Shown here one piece after another: positions 6,612 through 8,589 of a DNA stretch of 8,589 nt. The position numbers and the translations under genes were made by a program. Origin of the DNA: Bryobacterales bacterium (GTDB taxonomy: Bacteria > Acidobacteriota > Terriglobia > Bryobacterales > Bryobacteraceae); assembly GCA_009697495.1 (NCBI GenBank), contig SHUN01000098.1, forward strand, positions 1 to 8,589. The letters are read 5' to 3'. Position 1 is the stretch's first letter; each line of letters begins with the position of its first letter. Below the pieces are notes generated by a model. The model saw only the letters and a list, made by a program, of their open reading frames with translations, made no database searches and was not told where the DNA came from.

Positions 6612-6835
6612 GCCCGAATCAGCATTGGATCGTTGTCGAATTGGAGGCGGATCCGCCGCGGCGATTTTCCGTCGTCGAAGTGCGCGGAAACCGCCTCTGT
6701 TAACTGTTGTTGAAGATCCTGCAAATCTTCGCCTTGCGTGGTGATTCCTCCGGTGTCGCCTGGGGCGTCCCAGGAGGCGACCAGCCAACCGCTTTCTTCA
6801 TCCCTGGCGACTTGAAACGTGATTTCATCCATCAT
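6608..6835 (-). CDS. hicB: HicB-like antitoxin (short type, also named 2-oxoisovalerate dehydrogenase-like)
   Basis: The product is a 75-residue soluble protein resembling the small HicB-fold proteins often misnamed 2-oxoisovalerate dehydrogenase subunits. The landmarks are an N-terminal strand ITFQVARDEESGWLVASW, a middle region TQGEDLQDLQQQLTEAVSAH, and a closing AHFDDGKSPRRIRLQF (51-66) like the CHFDEEDRPRLIRLHF-type ending of that family. No DNA-binding C-terminal domain is present. I chose the ATG at 6835; ATG 6832 and GTG 6838 are possible, and a GAGG at 6847-6850 fits GTG 6838 or ATG 6835. A 140-residue reading from 7030 is rejected because its N-terminal extension overlaps the 53-residue ORF and has no family match. 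It would bind and neutralise a HicA partner; its adjacent hicA is broken, so it may be an orphan or be repurposed. Confidence 0.7.
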   Translation of the reverse strand: MMDEITFQVARDEESGWLVASWDAPGDTGGITTQGEDLQDLQQQLTEAVSAHFDDGKSPRRIRLQFDNDPMLIRA

Positions 6836-6839
6836 CACT

Positions 6840-6873
6840 AAATTAGCCTCAATGCGTAACGCCGTCAACGTTA
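6840..6873 (-). promoter_or_regulatory. Possible hicB promoter with overlapping inverted repeat
   Basis: On the - strand TTGACG (6863-6868) is spaced 17 bases from TAATTT (6840-6845), a good -35 and a weak -10. A 5-bp inverted repeat TAACG (6857-6861), 7-base spacer, CGTTA (6869-6873) straddles the -35 and could be an operator. Transcription would begin at about 6833, near the start codon. Confidence 0.25.
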
Positions 6874-6923
6874 GTCTTGTGAGGATGTTCCAGGCACGCG
6901 CCAGCGAGAAATGCCATGGGCGC

Positions 6924-7085
6924 TTACAGCGCCGAGGAGCAGATGCCGATGCGTTTGCGGAGGAAGTTGGTGCGGCGCTCGGGGGGACGGTCGAGCCAGG
7001 AGTCCAACAGTGCGTTATGCATGAACTCAAACTGCTTCTTTAGGCTGATGGGCTTTTGCTTTTTCGCGGGCTTGGATTTTGGCAT
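6924..7085 (-). CDS. Small basic protein overlapping the nucleotidyltransferase gene 3' end
   Basis: The product is a 53-residue protein I do not recognise. It starts at ATG 7085 inside the preceding gene in another frame, preceded by GGAAGAAG at a suitable distance (eight bases from GGA to ATG), and ends in TAA at 6924-6926. The first 17 residues are very basic (MPKSKPAKKQKPISLKK). The rest (EFMHNALLDSWLDRPPERR, then TNFLRKRIGI) has the hydrophobic/charged pattern of a short alpha-helical protein rather than of random sequence. It shares 59 bases with the nucleotidyltransferase gene, then continues through what would otherwise be a gap before hicB. The overlap suggests translational coupling and a functional pairing, possibly as a toxin-antitoxin-like partner. 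Function unknown; existence moderately likely. Confidence 0.55.
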   Translation of the reverse strand: MPKSKPAKKQKPISLKKQFEFMHNALLDSWLDRPPERRTNFLRKRIGICSSAL

Positions 7086-7527
7086 ACACTTCTTCCAACG
7101 TTACCAGGACAGCAAGATCTTTGGGGCGTCCGGCGGCACGTTTGCTTTTGATGATATCTGCCATGCTCGCCACCAGGAGTTGCTTATCTCCAAATGAGAC
7201 TAGCGTGGCTCGACTCCGCAAGGATTCATATTTGCGGATGCCGCGGATGCGAACGCGGAAGTCGAGTTGCAAGGTGTCGCTGTCGCGCATCAGGCGGAAC
7301 ATTTGCGAAGCGGGATAGAGTGGATTGAAAATCTCCATGTCCAGCGACTTGGCAAGTTTTTTCAACTTCGCGACATTCGAAGGCGTATCCCGAAACAGAA
7401 AATCGATGTCGATTGTAGTGACGGGCGCGCCCTGAATGGCGGCTGCGGCATTGCCGATCAGGATCGCCTCGAAGCCCAACTTCGCGAACTGTTCGGCGAT
7501 CTCCTGGAGATAGATTCCTGCGACCAT
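7027..7527 (-). CDS. Minimal nucleotidyltransferase-like protein (DUF6036/AbiEii-like fold)
   Basis: The 166-residue protein has the outline of small nucleotidyltransferase-fold proteins related to AbiEii/MenT-type and DUF6036 families. It shows GNAAAAIQGAPVTTIDIDF (25-43), with the D40/D42 pair as likely metal ligands; D89 (QLDFRV) as a possible third acid; and MADIIKSKRAAGRPKDLAVL (122-141), a segment typical of these families. The first motif has Gly-Asn where most have Gly-Gly or Gly-Ser. In toxin members these proteins add nucleotides to tRNA or other targets, but the activity here is unknown. The start at ATG 7527 is chosen because the conserved region begins at once. A longer frame to 7644 would cover the divergent gene and is rejected. 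Codon use differs from neighbouring - strand genes, hinting at acquisition. Confidence 0.72.
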   Translation of the reverse strand: MVAGIYLQEIAEQFAKLGFEAILIGNAAAAIQGAPVTTIDIDFLFRDTPSNVAKLKKLAKSLDMEIFNPLYPASQMFRLMRDSDTLQLDFRVRIRGIRKYESLRSRATLVSFGDKQLLVASMADIIKSKRAAGRPKDLAVLVTLEEVYAKIQAREKAKAHQPKEAV

Positions 7528-7533
7528 CTCTTC

Positions 7534-7562
7534 ATGGTAGCGCCTGCTATCATTGCTGCAAA
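7534..7562 (-). promoter_or_regulatory. Possible promoter of the nucleotidyltransferase gene
   Basis: TTTGCA (7557-7562) and TACCAT (7534-7539) are spaced 17 bases on the - strand, each matching four of six consensus bases. Transcription would start at about 7527, on the start codon, giving a leaderless message. Only GAAGAG, touching the ATG, could serve as a ribosome site otherwise. This promoter overlaps the divergent one. Confidence 0.3.
7545..7553 (+). promoter_or_regulatory. Extended -10 (TGCTATCAT) before the S51 peptidase gene
   Basis: TGC plus TATCAT forms an extended -10 element with five of six consensus bases; no convincing -35 is seen, which extended -10 promoters tolerate. The start of transcription would be near 7560, about five bases before the ATG at 7565, and no Shine-Dalgarno is present. 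Confidence 0.35.
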
Positions 7563-7564
7563 CG

Positions 7565-8389
7565 ATGACTGACGCACTCCTTTCGATTCTGATGCTCATG
7601 CAGACCAACGCGGCGCTGCACAGTCCGGCCTCCGGGCCTGCCAATGGCTACGTGATTCCGATAGGCGGGGGACTGGTGGGGCCGGAAATATTGAATCGCT
7701 TTGCGAAGCTGGCCGGGGGATTGGACGCGCCCATTGTCGTGATCCCGACGGCTGGCGATGCGGATACTTTTTCTCCCGCGGTGCTGGAGCGTCATCCGCT
7801 AAAGAAGCATGGCTTCACGCACTTGACGTTGCTGCATACGCGGGATCAGAAAGTGGCGGATACGGAGGCGTTCGCGGCTGTTTTGAAATCCGCCAAGGGA
7901 GTTTGGTTCGACGGCGGGCGCCAATGGCGGCTAGTCGATTCCTATTTGAATACGCGGACGCACCGGGAGTTTGACGCGTTATTGCAAAGGGGCGGCGTAA
8001 TTGCCGGGACGTCGGCGGGGGCGACGATTGTGGGATCGTATTTGGTTCGCGGGGCGCGCGAGGGGAACACGATCATGATGGCGAAGGGTTATGAACAGGG
8101 GTTGGGGTTCTTGTCCTTCGTGGCCATCGATCAACATTTGATCAAGCGGAAGCGGGAGAACGACATGCTGCCGGTGGTGGCGTTGAAGCCGGAGTTGCTG
8201 GGGCTCGGATTGGATGAAGGCACGGCGGTGGTGGTGCATGGGACGACATTTGACGTAGTTGGCGTGAGCAAGGTGGCCATCTACGACGCGAATTACGGCG
8301 CGGGGCCGGATGGGAAGGGTTATTACTTTCTGTCGGCTGGCGATTGTTTTGACATCGCCATGCGTAAGCAGATTGCTTGCGGGAATTAG
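7565..8389 (+). CDS. Peptidase S51 / cyanophycinase-like serine hydrolase
   Basis: The 274-residue protein belongs to the family of cyanophycinases and dipeptidase E (class-I glutamine-amidotransferase-like fold with a nucleophilic serine). It shows a GGG turn (34-36), VVIPTAG (58-64), WFDGGRQWRLVDSY (114-127) and the nucleophile elbow GGVIAGTSAGA with Ser150 (143-152). It also has IDQHLIKRKREN with His191 (188-199) and LDEGTAVVV with E218 (216-224). Length and motif order are those of cyanophycinase rather than the shorter dipeptidase E. Cyanophycinases cleave beta-Asp-Arg from cyanophycin; other members have other peptide substrates. The N-terminus (LLSILMLM) is hydrophobic but begins with an acidic residue, so a signal peptide is possible but weak. 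ATG 7565 is preferred over TTG 7553, which would lie in the promoter. Confidence 0.85.
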   Translation: MTDALLSILMLMQTNAALHSPASGPANGYVIPIGGGLVGPEILNRFAKLAGGLDAPIVVIPTAGDADTFSPAVLERHPLKKHGFTHLTLLHTRDQKVADTEAFAAVLKSAKGVWFDGGRQWRLVDSYLNTRTHREFDALLQRGGVIAGTSAGATIVGSYLVRGAREGNTIMMAKGYEQGLGFLSFVAIDQHLIKRKRENDMLPVVALKPELLGLGLDEGTAVVVHGTTFDVVGVSKVAIYDANYGAGPDGKGYYFLSAGDCFDIAMRKQIACGN

Positions 8390-8589
8390 AAGAAATTGGG
8401 GTAGGCGGTCTTCATCTCTTCGGCGCGTTCCAGGGCGGCACCGATTTGCACCAGTTCGCCCTGGCCGATGCCGGGGCACCATTTGGCGGTTGTTTCCCAT
8501 TCGCCGCGCGATTCAAGCAGATGGGGCCAGAAGGGGAACAGGCGGCACTGGGTGGGCTTGACGGAATGGATGCTACAGCCTTCGGCGGT
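8386..8589 (-). CDS. YkgJ-type zinc/iron-chelating cysteine cluster protein (C-terminal part; 5' end outside window)
   Basis: The frame is open to the window edge on the - strand and ends in TAA at 8386-8388, giving the last 67 residues of a protein. GCSIHSVKPTQCRLFPFW (4-21) and WCPGIGQGEL (37-46) match the last cysteine-cluster motifs of the YkgJ/UPF0153 family, in which paired cysteines bind zinc or iron; the earlier cysteines would lie beyond the window. The function of the family is not established. The gene converges on the S51 peptidase gene, with the two stop codons interlocked over 4 bases (TTAG). Third codon positions are C-rich, like the aminotransferase, so it appears resident. 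Confidence 0.82.
   Translation of the reverse strand, partial: TAEGCSIHSVKPTQCRLFPFWPHLLESRGEWETTAKWCPGIGQGELVQIGAALERAEEMKTAYPNFF

Noticed and set aside
6507..6788. 93-residue frame containing the HicA-like end
   Set aside because: Everything before residue 60 is a shadow of hicB; only the part from 6611 resembles HicA.
6608..7030. 140-residue version of hicB
   Set aside because: The extra 65 residues overlap the small ORF and look like out-of-frame translation; family similarity starts at the Met-Met pair.
7027..7644. 205-residue version of the nucleotidyltransferase
   Set aside because: The first 39 residues cover the divergent gene and have no family match.

Overview
The window looks like a chromosomal segment of a Gram-negative soil-type bacterium, most likely an Acidobacteriota member of the Solibacter/Bryobacter kind. 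This lineage call is inference, from the high GC, the G-rich codon style, the layout of the cytochrome c maturation (Ccm, System I) genes and the Tat-exported enolase-superfamily enzyme. No rRNA, tRNA, CRISPR array or insertion sequence was seen.

Region 1 (1-5368, + strand) is one tightly packed operon: the 3' part of ccmH, a CcmI-like membrane protein ending in a zinc ribbon, an exported and membrane-anchored beta-domain protein, ccmA, ccmB, ccmC, a 49-residue ccmD, and a Tat-type mandelate racemase/ManD-like enzyme. Five junctions are 4-base ATGA stop/start overlaps. CcmA and CcmB are the ABC transporter core, CcmC and CcmD handle heme at the membrane, and CcmH handles the apocytochrome thiols. 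ccmE and ccmF are not here and should lie upstream or elsewhere. The enolase-superfamily gene sits where ccmE follows ccmD in the classical order.

Region 2 (5358-7527, - strand) reads from right to left: a minimal nucleotidyltransferase-like protein, a 53-residue basic small ORF overlapping its 3' end, a HicB-like antitoxin, a decayed HicA toxin remnant, and a class I/II PLP-dependent aminotransferase. The aminotransferase gene converges on the ccm operon, with an 11-base tail overlap and a perfect 12-bp hairpin just past the operon's stop codon. The nucleotidyltransferase to HicA stretch lacks the strong strand-specific third-base bias of its neighbours and looks like an acquired, eroding toxin-antitoxin-type islet.

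Region 3 (7565-8589) holds a peptidase S51/cyanophycinase-like gene on the + strand, divergent from the nucleotidyltransferase across only 37 bases. A convergent, edge-truncated YkgJ-type cysteine-cluster protein lies on the - strand, and the two stop codons interlock.

The most notable items are the modified Ccm machinery (extra cysteines in CcmH, a zinc ribbon on a CcmI-like stub, an extra beta-domain protein), the sugar-acid-dehydratase-like enzyme coupled to ccmD, the frameshifted hicA beside an intact hicB, and the overlapping 53-residue small ORF.
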